This document shows positions 8,252 through 16,563 of a stretch of 43,071 nt of DNA, piece after piece; the first letter of the stretch is position 1; every line of letters begins with the position of its first letter. The notes under the pieces are model-generated. The model ran no database searches. It was given only the letters and a program-made list of their open reading frames with translations, and was not told the origin of the DNA. The stretch is from Dehalococcoidia bacterium. GTDB lineage: Bacteria > Chloroflexota > Dehalococcoidia > SZUA-161. The stretch covers positions 1 through 43,071 of the forward strand of contig JACWAE010000045.1 in NCBI GenBank assembly GCA_014874385.1. The letters run 5' to 3'. A program made the translations under genes and the position numbers.

Positions 8252-9016
8252 CTAAGCTGCCGCCAAAAGAGCGGCTCCCAGAGCACCCACGTACTCGGGT
8301 TTCTCCGGAACCTTTACCTCGACACCGAGATGTTTCTTCATAGCTTCGACAATGGCGGTATTGTTGGCCACTCCGCCGATTAGAGCTACATCCTTCTCTA
8401 TAGGTATCCTGCGTACCATGGAGGATACCCTCGAGGCGATGGCATCATGGACAGCATGGGCAATATCGGCCTTATCAATCTTTGTGTGGATTAACGATAC
8501 CACCTCGGATTCAGCGAAAACAGCGCAAGTCGCATTTATGGGCGCTTCCTTAGTTGATTTGTGCGAGATTTCGATCATAGCTGGAACGGTTACTTCCAAG
8601 GCTCTGGACATGCTCTCAACAAAAGCACCGGCGCCAGCAGCGCATTTGTCGTTCTTGGAAAAATCCAGTACCTTGCCGCTGGCATCACTGCTTATCCCGC
8701 GGGCCTCCTCGGCGCCGATATCCACAATTGTCCTCACCGATGGAAGGAGATAGTTCGTACCTTTGGCATCTGCAGTGACCTCAGTAATATTATTGTCAGC
8801 AAAAGTGATGCTCTTTCGCCCGGCTCCGGTAGTGAAAATCTTATTGATGTCCTTCCGGGATATGCCAGCCTGTTTGACAGCTTCCTCCAGTGTTTTTTCC
8901 GCTGTTTCCACTGGCTCGAAGCCCGTGGGGTTTATGCTGCGGGCCACGATTTGATTATCCTTGACGATAACTGCTTTTATCGTTTTGGCCCCTACATCGA
9001 TGCCTGCTGTTATCAT
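8252..9016 (-). CDS. bzdP: Benzoyl-CoA reductase activase subunit (BzdP-like)
   Basis: Second member of the same ATPase family, 254 residues, without the N-terminal extension. It has MITAGIDVGAKTIKAVIV (phosphate loop), TIVDIGAEEARGI, NDKCAAGAGAF and NATCAVFAESEV (cluster-ligand cysteines), and GALGAALLAAA at the end. Two non-identical activases side by side are the mark of heteromeric class I benzoyl-CoA reductases; 2-hydroxyacyl-CoA dehydratases use a homodimeric activator. The ATG is preceded by GAGGTGAG. It should pair with the gene that follows to form the ATP-hydrolysing, electron-donating half of the enzyme. Confidence 0.78.
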   Translation of the reverse strand: MITAGIDVGAKTIKAVIVKDNQIVARSINPTGFEPVETAEKTLEEAVKQAGISRKDINKIFTTGAGRKSITFADNNITEVTADAKGTNYLLPSVRTIVDIGAEEARGISSDASGKVLDFSKNDKCAAGAGAFVESMSRALEVTVPAMIEISHKSTKEAPINATCAVFAESEVVSLIHTKIDKADIAHAVHDAIASRVSSMVRRIPIEKDVALIGGVANNTAIVEAMKKHLGVEVKVPEKPEYVGALGAALLAAA

Positions 9017-9069
9017 TTCGCTCTCACCTCGCTGCTATTGTTTCACCCCTTGATGATAGCTACTCAGTA

Positions 9070-10389
9070 TCAAATATCCTGTATCTTTTGTATTCCTTGT
9101 CCTTCGAGGAAGGTCTCCAGGCGGTCGAGCACTCCTGTCTCATCGATATCTCTGCAATCGGCGAAGTTACCCTCGAACATCGATGTTGGAATGCCCTGTT
9201 TGTTGAGGTCACGCTGGAAGTCGTACATGCTGGTGGTCATGGGCACGCAGCCGCGATTTATCAGCAGCAGATATGCATTTGCCTTCCAATGCTTGAACAT
9301 GATGACGTATTCTTTCTTTCTCGTCTCCAGGTGTGACTGGAACGGGTGCTCAGCCCGCCAGCGTGCCACTGTTCGGCACAGGTCCTCTCTGTTCTTCATT
9401 ACAGGACAGCCAGGGCGCTTCTCCGGGGGTGTGGCTGGTACCACCTTGCCTTCGTCATAAAGGAACTTGACCTCTCCTGAGTTAATCAGATATACATAGG
9501 TGCCGACGAAGACCACGCCGAAGTTCTCCAGGTAGCGGAACACTTTAAGGAAGCTCCACGGCGGCGGCGTCAGCATGCACATTCTGTATCTCTCGGTGGG
9601 GACGGCAGCGATTTGATTAGCTATGCGATCTTTCAATTCATCCCTGAGCTCGGTAAGGAACTCGATGGCAACCTTTTCATGCCTTCTCAGCATAGAGATG
9701 GGCATCAGAGCGAACATGCTCTTGATGTCTATAGGGGCGGGGATAGCGCCGTTGAGCAGGTTTATTTCTCCCCATAGCCCTTCGTTGATGAAATAGTTGC
9801 GCATCGCCTCGATGCCTTTTTCATCGTCGTATTTTCTCTTGGTGATCTTCTCCATCCATTCGATGCTGTCCAGGTATTGACCTGCCACATATTCTATCCT
9901 GGCCTCTTGGTCACCATCGATAGCCAGCATTGTTTCGTCATCAATATAGTTCATGGGAATACCCTGGTACTCGGAAACAATCTGGTGCCACTTGGGGTGG
10001 CCAGCCGGGCAGTGGCGAACGCTCCAGGCGAAGTCGAACTTGGGGAACGGGCCTCCTGTGAAGTAGTACTTGTCCTGGAACATCGTGCCTAGGAAGTTGC
10101 GCATGTAGCCGCACATATCGCGGGCATAGCCTCTGGCCTCGTAAGTCTCCATTGCAGGAATAGAGACAGGCGGGTCGGCTGCCACGCTGGCTCCATATGG
10201 TTCTCCAGCCAGAAATACGAAGTCACCCAGTCCAGCAAGCATTCCATAAGGGGTTGCTGCACAGCCCAGGACTAGAAGTTTCCCCTGTTCATGTCCCGTG
10301 GCCAGGTCTTTGTAGGCTTCGAGCCTGAGCTCCTTGCCTTTTTGCCAGCATTTCAAAGGCGCAGTCTTGTATTTTGTCCCGGTTGTCAT
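9070..10389 (-). CDS. bzdO: Benzoyl-CoA reductase subunit, BzdO/BcrB-like
   Basis: 439 residues of the HgdB/BcrB/BcrC family, which bind a [4Fe-4S] cluster and form the substrate-reducing half of the complex. The segment SVRHCPAGHPKWHQI resembles the conserved Cys region of BcrB-like subunits. Further cysteines occur in RDMCGYMRN, RCRM-like YRMCMLTPPPW, GCPVM and NRGCVPMTTS near the C-terminus. The length (about 440) fits BzdO/BcrB rather than the shorter BcrC type. It lies 42 bp after the bzdN-like gene and 53 bp before the bzdP-like gene. The substrate (benzoyl-CoA or an analogue) cannot be read from sequence alone. Confidence 0.75.
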   Translation of the reverse strand: MTTGTKYKTAPLKCWQKGKELRLEAYKDLATGHEQGKLLVLGCAATPYGMLAGLGDFVFLAGEPYGASVAADPPVSIPAMETYEARGYARDMCGYMRNFLGTMFQDKYYFTGGPFPKFDFAWSVRHCPAGHPKWHQIVSEYQGIPMNYIDDETMLAIDGDQEARIEYVAGQYLDSIEWMEKITKRKYDDEKGIEAMRNYFINEGLWGEINLLNGAIPAPIDIKSMFALMPISMLRRHEKVAIEFLTELRDELKDRIANQIAAVPTERYRMCMLTPPPWSFLKVFRYLENFGVVFVGTYVYLINSGEVKFLYDEGKVVPATPPEKRPGCPVMKNREDLCRTVARWRAEHPFQSHLETRKKEYVIMFKHWKANAYLLLINRGCVPMTTSMYDFQRDLNKQGIPTSMFEGNFADCRDIDETGVLDRLETFLEGQGIQKIQDI

Positions 10390-10431
10390 TATCGTTCGCC
10401 TCCGTTCAGTTTAGCGTAAGGGGCTTATTTG

Positions 10432-11559
10432 TTACACCAGTTCCAGCTCGAGCATTTCCAGGAAGGCCTCTATCCTGGTACGGAATTGGCCGAAGGGTAT
10501 GGTGACGTCGAACTCGAGCACAAGGGTTGGAATATTATTTTCCTTGAACATTTTGAGGAGATGGGGGATATCGAACTCATGCGGGTCGCAGAACTTCTGC
10601 TGGTAGACGAGAGTGCCCTGAACTTTCCAGTCCTTGGCGTGTTGTAAGACGCGGTCGAACCTTGGTTTAAATTCAGCGGCCACGGCAGGACATTGCCAGC
10701 GGTCGACATAGCGGGCTGCGATGGCTGTCAGGGGGTCTTTGCCGGGCTTGACCTCATCCCAGAAATAGCGGCTTCCGGTGCAGTGTTCGTCAATAACGAC
10801 AGTGCAGTTAAGGGTCTCCATCATCTTGACGAACACGATATCATCCATCTCACTGCCTACCATCATCAGGCGTACTCCAACATTGCGGTTGAGCTTTCTG
10901 GTGGGCAATTCCTTTAGCAGCTCTTCCAGCAGCTTATTGTGCTCTGCTATGTCCATTAACTGACTGGCTACGACCATTTCCATGCATTCGGCGCCAGTGA
11001 TAGGTGGCTCCTCTTTTTTTCTGAATTCATAGACCTGCTTCATCAGCTTGCGGTTTGTGTTATATAACTCTATAGCTTTGTTAAGGTCTTGGTCTGTTAT
11101 TTTCTTACCAGTGAATTTCTCCAGCGCTGCTATGAATCCTTTGTATTCCTGCGCCATCAGGGATTTTGCCCTCGGGCTTTGCACATGGTTGGGCTGCCAT
11201 ATGTAGTATTTGAAGGGCGTGGGGACATAGTTTTTCCAGTTATCGTACGTGCCCTGGACGTGGGAGCATGTACGTGCCATGGTTATACCATCGAGGTAGC
11301 TATACCGCCCTTTCAAGCCCTGAGCCAGGGCATCGCGGGAAAACGGGCAGACTGTAGGGAAAAGATAACGGTCGGTAACGTCTTGCACTTCATGACTGCC
11401 CAGGATTCTCACGGGCAGCATGCCTGAGGCATGCATGATCTCGACGGGAGCATAGCTGCAAAGCCAGCCGATAGCCTTTCCGTTATGCTTTTTCTTCCAA
11501 TCCTGGGCATACTGGTGTCGGGTAGCCAGCACCTCCTGGAATTTTTCTATTGCACCCAC
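10432..11559 (-). CDS. bzdN: Benzoyl-CoA reductase subunit, BzdN/BcrC-like
   Basis: First gene of the operon, 375 residues, HgdB/BcrC family. Candidate cluster ligands are Cys34 (GWLCSYAPVE), Cys71 (TVCPFSRDAL), Cys98 (ARTCSHVQG) and the C-terminal QQKFCDPHEFDIP, a pattern I associate with BcrC/BzdN. The start is GTG at 11559 with AAGGAG nine bases upstream. With the next gene it would form the dearomatising half of the enzyme, receiving electrons from the activases. A promoter (11698-11726) and a hairpin leader (11595-11641) lie upstream. Confidence 0.77.
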   Translation of the reverse strand: MGAIEKFQEVLATRHQYAQDWKKKHNGKAIGWLCSYAPVEIMHASGMLPVRILGSHEVQDVTDRYLFPTVCPFSRDALAQGLKGRYSYLDGITMARTCSHVQGTYDNWKNYVPTPFKYYIWQPNHVQSPRAKSLMAQEYKGFIAALEKFTGKKITDQDLNKAIELYNTNRKLMKQVYEFRKKEEPPITGAECMEMVVASQLMDIAEHNKLLEELLKELPTRKLNRNVGVRLMMVGSEMDDIVFVKMMETLNCTVVIDEHCTGSRYFWDEVKPGKDPLTAIAARYVDRWQCPAVAAEFKPRFDRVLQHAKDWKVQGTLVYQQKFCDPHEFDIPHLLKMFKENNIPTLVLEFDVTIPFGQFRTRIEAFLEMLELELV

Positions 11560-11594
11560 TTCTTAATGCTCCTTCCTCAATTGATTACCAAGAA

Positions 11595-11641
11595 TAGAGG
11601 CTATGTCGGAGACTCAGTAACTAAGCACCGACATGCCTCTA
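11595..11641 (-). promoter_or_regulatory. Long hairpin in the leader of the benzoyl-CoA reductase operon
   Basis: TAGAGGC plus ATGTCGG pairs with CCGACAT plus GCCTCTA: 14 bp with one bulged base. The 18-base loop can itself form a short CTTAG/CTGAG stem. It lies about 36 bp upstream of the bzdN-like GTG and downstream of the predicted promoter, so it would be transcribed. No T-run follows, so it is not an ordinary terminator. It may be an mRNA-stability or regulatory structure, or an operator. Confidence 0.55.
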
Positions 11642-11697
11642 CTTATCAACTGAACAGATTCCAGCGTCATCGCTGACACAAAGACACCTACTATTCT

Positions 11698-11726
11698 AGT
11701 TTAGCAAGCGACCAAGCTTGTGTCAA
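11698..11726 (-). promoter_or_regulatory. Predicted promoter of the benzoyl-CoA reductase operon
   Basis: Consensus TTGACA (11726-11721), a 17-bp spacer and TAAACT (11703-11698) on the minus strand. Two direct copies of AGCTTG, 11 bp apart, overlap the -35 region and could be a regulator site. The leader would be about 130 bases. Confidence 0.65.
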
Positions 11727-11870
11727 GCTCACACCATAGGGAAAACCCGAGCTTATCAGGCAGTCGGTGAACGCAGACAGTTGCTGGAGCATTCGCTTAA
11801 GATGTCTACGAAAATCTTGAAGGATTAAATAGGTTGATAAGATGTTTGTTAATTTTATTATAACTATTCC

Positions 11871-11899
11871 TTGACGTAATTCGGCGATTGCCCTAAAAT
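11871..11899 (+). promoter_or_regulatory. Predicted promoter of ribF
   Basis: TTGACG (11871-11876), 17-bp spacer, TAAAAT (11894-11899). It lies in the 375-bp region between the divergent benzoyl-CoA reductase operon and ribF. Transcription would begin about 30 bases before the ribF GTG, leaving a very short leader without a clear ribosome binding site. Confidence 0.65.
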
Positions 11900-11934
11900 A
11901 TTAGCTTGTTAAGTTTTGCTTTAAGCTAAGTGAA

Positions 11935-12882
11935 GTGCAACTAATCTCAGAGCTGTCCGGCTTTACCCCTGAACGCGAAACCCTGCTTACTATAGGGGTT
12001 TTCGATGGAGTTCATCTCGGCCATCGACATCTCATCAGTAGGCTGGCTCAGCGAGCCGCCGAGGGCAATTTCCTCAGTGGTGTGGTAACGTTCAAAAGTA
12101 ATCCCAAAGCCGTGTTGTCTTCCAGGACAAAGCTGGCCCGCTTGACCACCCTCGAAGAGCGAGTTACCCTTCTTAAAAACCTGGGGGTTGATCTGGTTGT
12201 CCCTCTTACCTTTACTAAAGAAGTTGGCGCACTCAGTGCGCGGGAGTTTGTCCTTGATCTCAAGCGCTATCTTAAGATGCGCGGTCTGATAATCGGCCCC
12301 AATTTCGCCCTGGGCCGGGGCAGGGAGGGAAATGCCGCTACCCTTCAGTCTCTGGGCCAGGAGCTTGGCTTCACAGTCGAGGTAGTGAGGCCTCTAGCGG
12401 TTGAAAGCACGCTGGTGAGCAGCACCGCTATCAGAGCGGCTCTGGCTCGCGGCGACATGAAGACTACAACGAAGCTGCTTGGCAGGTATTTCAGCCTCAG
12501 TGGGCCTGTGGCAGGTGGTTTCGAGCGGGGCCATATTTTAGGCTTTCCTACAGCGAATATGCAGTTGGAGCCAGAGCAGGCCATTCCCGAGGATGGCGTC
12601 TATGCTACTCTGGCGCACATCGGCGACAAAGTCTATCAATCGGTGACCAATATCGGGGTCAGGCCGACCTTTGGCAAGGGCGAGCGCCTTGTAGAAGTAC
12701 ATATCCTTGATTTTACGGGAGCCCTCTATGGCCGGAAGCTCACCATCGAGCTTGTGGAGCGCCTGCGTGCCGAGGTGAAATTTGCTAGTCCTGAAGAGCT
12801 GGTAGCTCAGATTAGGCAGGACGTCGAGCAAGCTAGGTCGATACTTGAAAAGCCCCTGGCGGGAGCAAAACATGCCGGGTAA
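11935..12882 (+). CDS. ribF: Bifunctional riboflavin kinase/FAD synthetase
   Basis: Phosphorylates riboflavin to FMN and adenylylates FMN to FAD; the flavoenzymes downstream depend on these cofactors. The 315 residues have an N-terminal nucleotidyltransferase domain (TIGVFDGVHLGHRHLI; GPNFALGRGREGN; STAIRAALARGD) and a C-terminal riboflavin kinase domain from about residue 185 (FERGHILGFPTANM, TNIGVRPTFG, VEVHILDF). The start is GTG at 11935. Its 3' end overlaps tyrS by 11 bp, so the two genes are probably co-translated. Confidence 0.95.
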   Translation: MQLISELSGFTPERETLLTIGVFDGVHLGHRHLISRLAQRAAEGNFLSGVVTFKSNPKAVLSSRTKLARLTTLEERVTLLKNLGVDLVVPLTFTKEVGALSAREFVLDLKRYLKMRGLIIGPNFALGRGREGNAATLQSLGQELGFTVEVVRPLAVESTLVSSTAIRAALARGDMKTTTKLLGRYFSLSGPVAGGFERGHILGFPTANMQLEPEQAIPEDGVYATLAHIGDKVYQSVTNIGVRPTFGKGERLVEVHILDFTGALYGRKLTIELVERLRAEVKFASPEELVAQIRQDVEQARSILEKPLAGAKHAG

Positions 12883-14077
12883 ATTCCCTGTATCCATACT
12901 GAAACGCGGTGTTGCCGAGATTATAGTTGAAGAAGAGATGGTGCGCCTGCTCGAATCGGGCAAAAAGCTGCGTCTTAAGATGGGCTTCGACCCCAGCCGC
13001 CCCGATATTCACTTGGGTCATGTGGTGGGGATGAGGAAACTGCGCCAGTTTCAGGATTTAGGACATCAGGTTGTGGTTATCGTGGGCGACTGGACAGCGC
13101 AGATTGGCGACCCCAGCGGAATGTCTCAGACACGCCCCATGCTGTCTGCTGAGGAAGTTCGTGCTAATGCCGAGACTTACATGCAGCAGTTCTTCAAGGT
13201 GGTGGACAAGGAGAAGACCGAGATTCTCTGGCAGAGCGAATGGTTCGGCAAGTTCAGCCTGGCCGATGTCATCAGGCTTACCAGCAAGTTCACCGTAGCG
13301 CAGCTTCTGGCGCGGGAGGATTTCAGCAAGAGATATGCCGCCGGGCGTCCTATCGCTATCACAGAGCTGTTGTATCCTCTGCTTCAGGCATATGACTCGG
13401 TGGCTGTTCAGGCGGATGTTGAGTTTGGCGGCATCGACCAGAAGTTCAACTGCCTCATGGGCAGAGAGCTTCAGCAGATGATAGGGCAGCCCCGACAGCA
13501 GGTCTTCCTGGTGCCTCTATTGGTGGGCACTGACGGCCAGCAGAAGATGAGCAAGAGCCTGGGCAACTATGTCGGCGTCGAAGACCCGCCTAGCGACATG
13601 TACGGCAAGGTGATGTCCATCCCCGACATCCTGATTATGGACTACTTTGAGCTGCTTACTGACATCCCCGACAAAGAGCTTGCCGAGTTCAAGCAGCAGC
13701 TTGCAGCGCAGTCAGTAAACCCCATGATACTCAAAAAGCGCCTTGCCCGCGAGATAATCACGCAGTTTCACAGTGCTGCGGCTGCCGGTGTAGCAGAAAT
13801 TCATTTTGAGAGGGTGGTTCAAAGGGGAGAAGTACCAGAAGGTATACCGGAGTACGTTTTACCTAGACATTCAATCACCATTTTTGATCTGCTAGTGGAA
13901 ACAAAACTTGCTAGAAGCCGTAGCGAAGCTAAACGTCTCCTGGCTCAGGGTGCAGTTGAGTTGGATGGTGTGAAACTATCTGGCGATGAAACCTCGATTA
14001 ATCCAATCGACGGCAGCATCATCCAAGTAGGCAAGCGCCGCTTCCTCAAAATTTCCATCAAAAAAGCCGAAGCCTAA
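12872..14077 (+). CDS. tyrS: Tyrosyl-tRNA synthetase
   Basis: Charges tRNA-Tyr. Class I signature DIHLGH (HIGH-like) and KMSKS in QQKMSKSLGNY are present, along with a C-terminal S4-like RNA-binding domain (RSRSEAKRLLAQGAVELDG). I choose ATG 12872 (401 residues) because GGGAG lies six bases upstream. The frame extends to a TTG at 12845, deeper inside ribF, with no ribosome binding site. The gene ends tail-to-tail with the EF-G-like gene, overlapping by 4 bp. Confidence 0.96.
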   Translation: MPGKFPVSILKRGVAEIIVEEEMVRLLESGKKLRLKMGFDPSRPDIHLGHVVGMRKLRQFQDLGHQVVVIVGDWTAQIGDPSGMSQTRPMLSAEEVRANAETYMQQFFKVVDKEKTEILWQSEWFGKFSLADVIRLTSKFTVAQLLAREDFSKRYAAGRPIAITELLYPLLQAYDSVAVQADVEFGGIDQKFNCLMGRELQQMIGQPRQQVFLVPLLVGTDGQQKMSKSLGNYVGVEDPPSDMYGKVMSIPDILIMDYFELLTDIPDKELAEFKQQLAAQSVNPMILKKRLAREIITQFHSAAAAGVAEIHFERVVQRGEVPEGIPEYVLPRHSITIFDLLVETKLARSRSEAKRLLAQGAVELDGVKLSGDETSINPIDGSIIQVGKRRFLKISIKKAEA

Positions 14078-16119
14078 GCCTTCTCGGTTTCTTTCTTCGA
14101 TTCCGCAATTATCTTCTGGGCGATGTGTGCCGGCACTTGCTCGTAGTGGCTGTACTCCATGGTGTACGTACCGCGTCCCTGGGTGATTGCTCTCAAATCG
14201 GTAGCGTATTTGAGCATCTCCGCCAGCGGTACCTGGGCATCTATGTGATTGACCCCGCCGCCGGGCGACATCCCCATTACCCTGGCTCGCTTGTTATTGA
14301 GGTCACTCATAACATCGCCGGTGAAGTTATCGGGGATGGTGATGTGCACGTTCATTATCGGCTCCAGCAGCACTGGCTGCCCCTGGGACACTCCTTTTTT
14401 CAAAGCGTAAGAGGCCGCGATCTTAAATGATATTTCCGAGGAATCTACTGCATGATAGCTTCCATCGTATAGCTTTACCCTGATGTCGGTCAGCGGGTAA
14501 CCGGCTAATCCGCCTTCCTTAAATCCCTCATTAACACCCTTTTCCACTGCCGGGATGTAGTTCTTGGGTACCGAGCCGCCTACAACCTTTGAACTAAACT
14601 CAGTGCCGCTGCCTCGAGGCAGTGGCTCAAGCTCAAACATGACATGTCCGTACTGGCCGTGTCCGCCGGTCTGCTTTTTATGTTTATATTCGGACTTAGT
14701 TGCTACTGTGATGGTCTCTCTATAGGGTATCTTCGGAGTCTCGATCTTCACCTCGACGCCGAACTTGCGCTTCATCTTCTCCGCTGCTACTTCGAATTGG
14801 GCCTCGCCCATGCCCGAGAGGACGGTCTCTGCGGTGTCCATATCTTTGCGAACAGCGAGGGTAGGGTCCTCTTCGGTTAGCCTGGCCAGAGAGCTTCCCA
14901 GTTTATCCAGGTCAGCCTTGGTCTTGGGCTGGACGGAGACGCTCAGCGTGGGCAGGGGGAACTCGATGGGGGCGAGAACCAGAGGATGGTCTTTGCTGCA
15001 AAGAGTATCGCTGGTTCCGGTCTCTGCAAGTTTGGCTACTGCGCCGATGTCTCCGGCGGTAATCTGGGGTGTTGCCTCCTGTGACTTGCCGCGTATCATG
15101 TAAAGCTGACCGATGCGCTCAGCCCGCTTCTTAGTAGCGTTCCAAACACTGGAATCGCTATTGATGCTCCCGCTGTATACCCTGAGATAGGTGAGTTTCC
15201 CCACATAGGGGTCGGCGGTAGTCTTGAACACCAATGCGGCCAGCGGCGCTGACTCATCGGGTTCGATCTCCTCGTCCTGCTGAGTCTGAGGGTTTTGGGC
15301 TGTAGTCTTACCCGTGTCCCTGGGAGAAGGGAGGTAGTGTAATATAGACTCGATGAGTTCTACAATGCCCTTGCTCTGCAAAGCGGAGCCAGCCAGAATT
15401 GGCACCAGCTTGCCCTTAATCGTGGCTGACCGTAGCGCACCGCGGACCTCATCCTCGGTTAGCTCTGTGCCCTCAAGGTATTTTGTAATAAGGTTATCGT
15501 CGGTCTCAGCTACCGATTCCACAAGTTTCTCTCGAAAGGAAGCTATCTTATCGGCGAGAGACTGGGGTGTCTTGGCAGCCTTGCTCAGCAGGTCTACCAC
15601 TCCTTCAAACTTGCTCTCAGCGCCTATGGGCAGTTGAATAGGCACGCATTTCCTGCCGAACATGGCGCTCAACTGCTCTACAGTCTTGAAGAAATCAGCG
15701 TTCTCGCGGTCTATCTTATTGACAAATACGATGCGCGGAAGCTCCCCATCGTCGGCATACTTCCAGACCAGCTCAGTCCCCACCTCTACCCCGGAGGCTG
15801 CGGAAACTATAACCACTGCTCCGTCGGCGGCACGTAGTGATGCTTTGACTTCTCCTACAAAATCGGGATAACCTGGCGAATCGATCAGGTTGACCTTGGT
15901 GTTATTCCACTCAAAGGGAAGCAGGGAGAGGTTGATGCTTATCTTGCGCTTGGTCTCCTCGGGCTCGTAGTCCGATGTGGTGGTTCCGTCGTCCACTCTA
16001 CCCAGTCTGCTGATTGCCTTCGCCTGGAACAGCATATTCTCGCAGAGCGAAGTCTTGCCAGCATTGCTGTGAGAGAGCAGCACGACGTTGCGAATCTGCT
16101 CTGTCCGATATTTCTGCAT
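14074..16119 (-). CDS. Elongation factor G-like GTPase (EF-G paralogue)
   Basis: 681-residue translational GTPase. G1 is SHSNAGKTSL (not the AHIDAGKTT of the housekeeping EF-G), G3 is DSPGYPDF and G4 is NKID. The segment DDGTTTSDYEPEETKRKISI matches the second, EF-G-like subfamily found in many bacteria. Domain IV has GGHGQYGHVMFELEPL, and domain V ends with RGTYTMEYSHYEQVP. The cellular role of this subfamily is poorly known. It does not lie beside the S7/S12/Tu genes as fusA usually does, which supports the paralogue call. It is transcribed from its own promoter at 16148-16176. Confidence 0.88.
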   Translation of the reverse strand: MQKYRTEQIRNVVLLSHSNAGKTSLCENMLFQAKAISRLGRVDDGTTTSDYEPEETKRKISINLSLLPFEWNNTKVNLIDSPGYPDFVGEVKASLRAADGAVVIVSAASGVEVGTELVWKYADDGELPRIVFVNKIDRENADFFKTVEQLSAMFGRKCVPIQLPIGAESKFEGVVDLLSKAAKTPQSLADKIASFREKLVESVAETDDNLITKYLEGTELTEDEVRGALRSATIKGKLVPILAGSALQSKGIVELIESILHYLPSPRDTGKTTAQNPQTQQDEEIEPDESAPLAALVFKTTADPYVGKLTYLRVYSGSINSDSSVWNATKKRAERIGQLYMIRGKSQEATPQITAGDIGAVAKLAETGTSDTLCSKDHPLVLAPIEFPLPTLSVSVQPKTKADLDKLGSSLARLTEEDPTLAVRKDMDTAETVLSGMGEAQFEVAAEKMKRKFGVEVKIETPKIPYRETITVATKSEYKHKKQTGGHGQYGHVMFELEPLPRGSGTEFSSKVVGGSVPKNYIPAVEKGVNEGFKEGGLAGYPLTDIRVKLYDGSYHAVDSSEISFKIAASYALKKGVSQGQPVLLEPIMNVHITIPDNFTGDVMSDLNNKRARVMGMSPGGGVNHIDAQVPLAEMLKYATDLRAITQGRGTYTMEYSHYEQVPAHIAQKIIAESKKETEKA

Positions 16120-16147
16120 AGCCCCTCCCCGGATGGTAATCTTTAGT

Positions 16148-16176
16148 ATTTTACTTCATACTATGAGATGGCGCAA
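16148..16176 (-). promoter_or_regulatory. Predicted promoter of the EF-G-like gene
   Basis: TTGCGC (16176-16171), 17-bp spacer, TAAAAT (16153-16148) on the minus strand, about 28 bp upstream of the ATG. It is back-to-back with the tRNA promoter. Confidence 0.55.
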
Positions 16177-16200
16177 CCCGAGGGCGGGCAGCCGAATGTG

Positions 16201-16229
16201 TTGATTGGCTCAGTTTTTTATAGTAAGAT
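16201..16229 (+). promoter_or_regulatory. Predicted promoter of tRNA-Ala
   Basis: TTGATT (16201-16206), 17-bp spacer, TAAGAT (16224-16229), ending 9 bp before the first base of the mature tRNA. Confidence 0.6.
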
Positions 16230-16238
16230 ATTGCAGGT

Positions 16239-16311
<73 letters not shown>

Positions 16312-16563
16312 CTTTAAAGCCTGGAATTAAGCTCGGCTAATGGTCAGTAGAATCCCCTCTATTATTTCCACTTGAAGTAAACAGCTATATGTTGAAAGTG
16401 ACCTTATTAATGAATAGCCTTTCAGCAACTCTAACAAAATAAGAGACTTGAACTTATTTTGAGACGGCTCTGTTTATCTAAATTGTCGTACTAGTTATGG
16501 GAGTTAGAGAAGCAATTTCCCTCGTTGTTTCCGAATTTAAGACCGATCTCCCAGTTGCTGTCC
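16312..16563. other. Intergenic region between tRNA-Ala and ychF, with one inverted repeat
   Basis: About 250 bp between convergent genes. The only structure I see is a perfect 9-bp inverted repeat, CAAAATAAG (16435-16443) and CTTATTTTG (16453-16461), with a 9-base loop. It is A/T-rich and could end transcripts from both sides. No ORF or second RNA gene is visible. Confidence 0.5.

Noticed and set aside
8561-9460. A 299-codon open frame on the plus strand.
   Set aside because: It is antisense to two well-supported genes (bzdP- and bzdO-like) and has no recognisable protein motif or ribosome binding site.
14074-16119. Housekeeping elongation factor G (fusA).
   Set aside because: G1 and G3 motifs differ from the standard EF-G and the gene is not in a ribosomal or str operon, so a paralogue is more likely.
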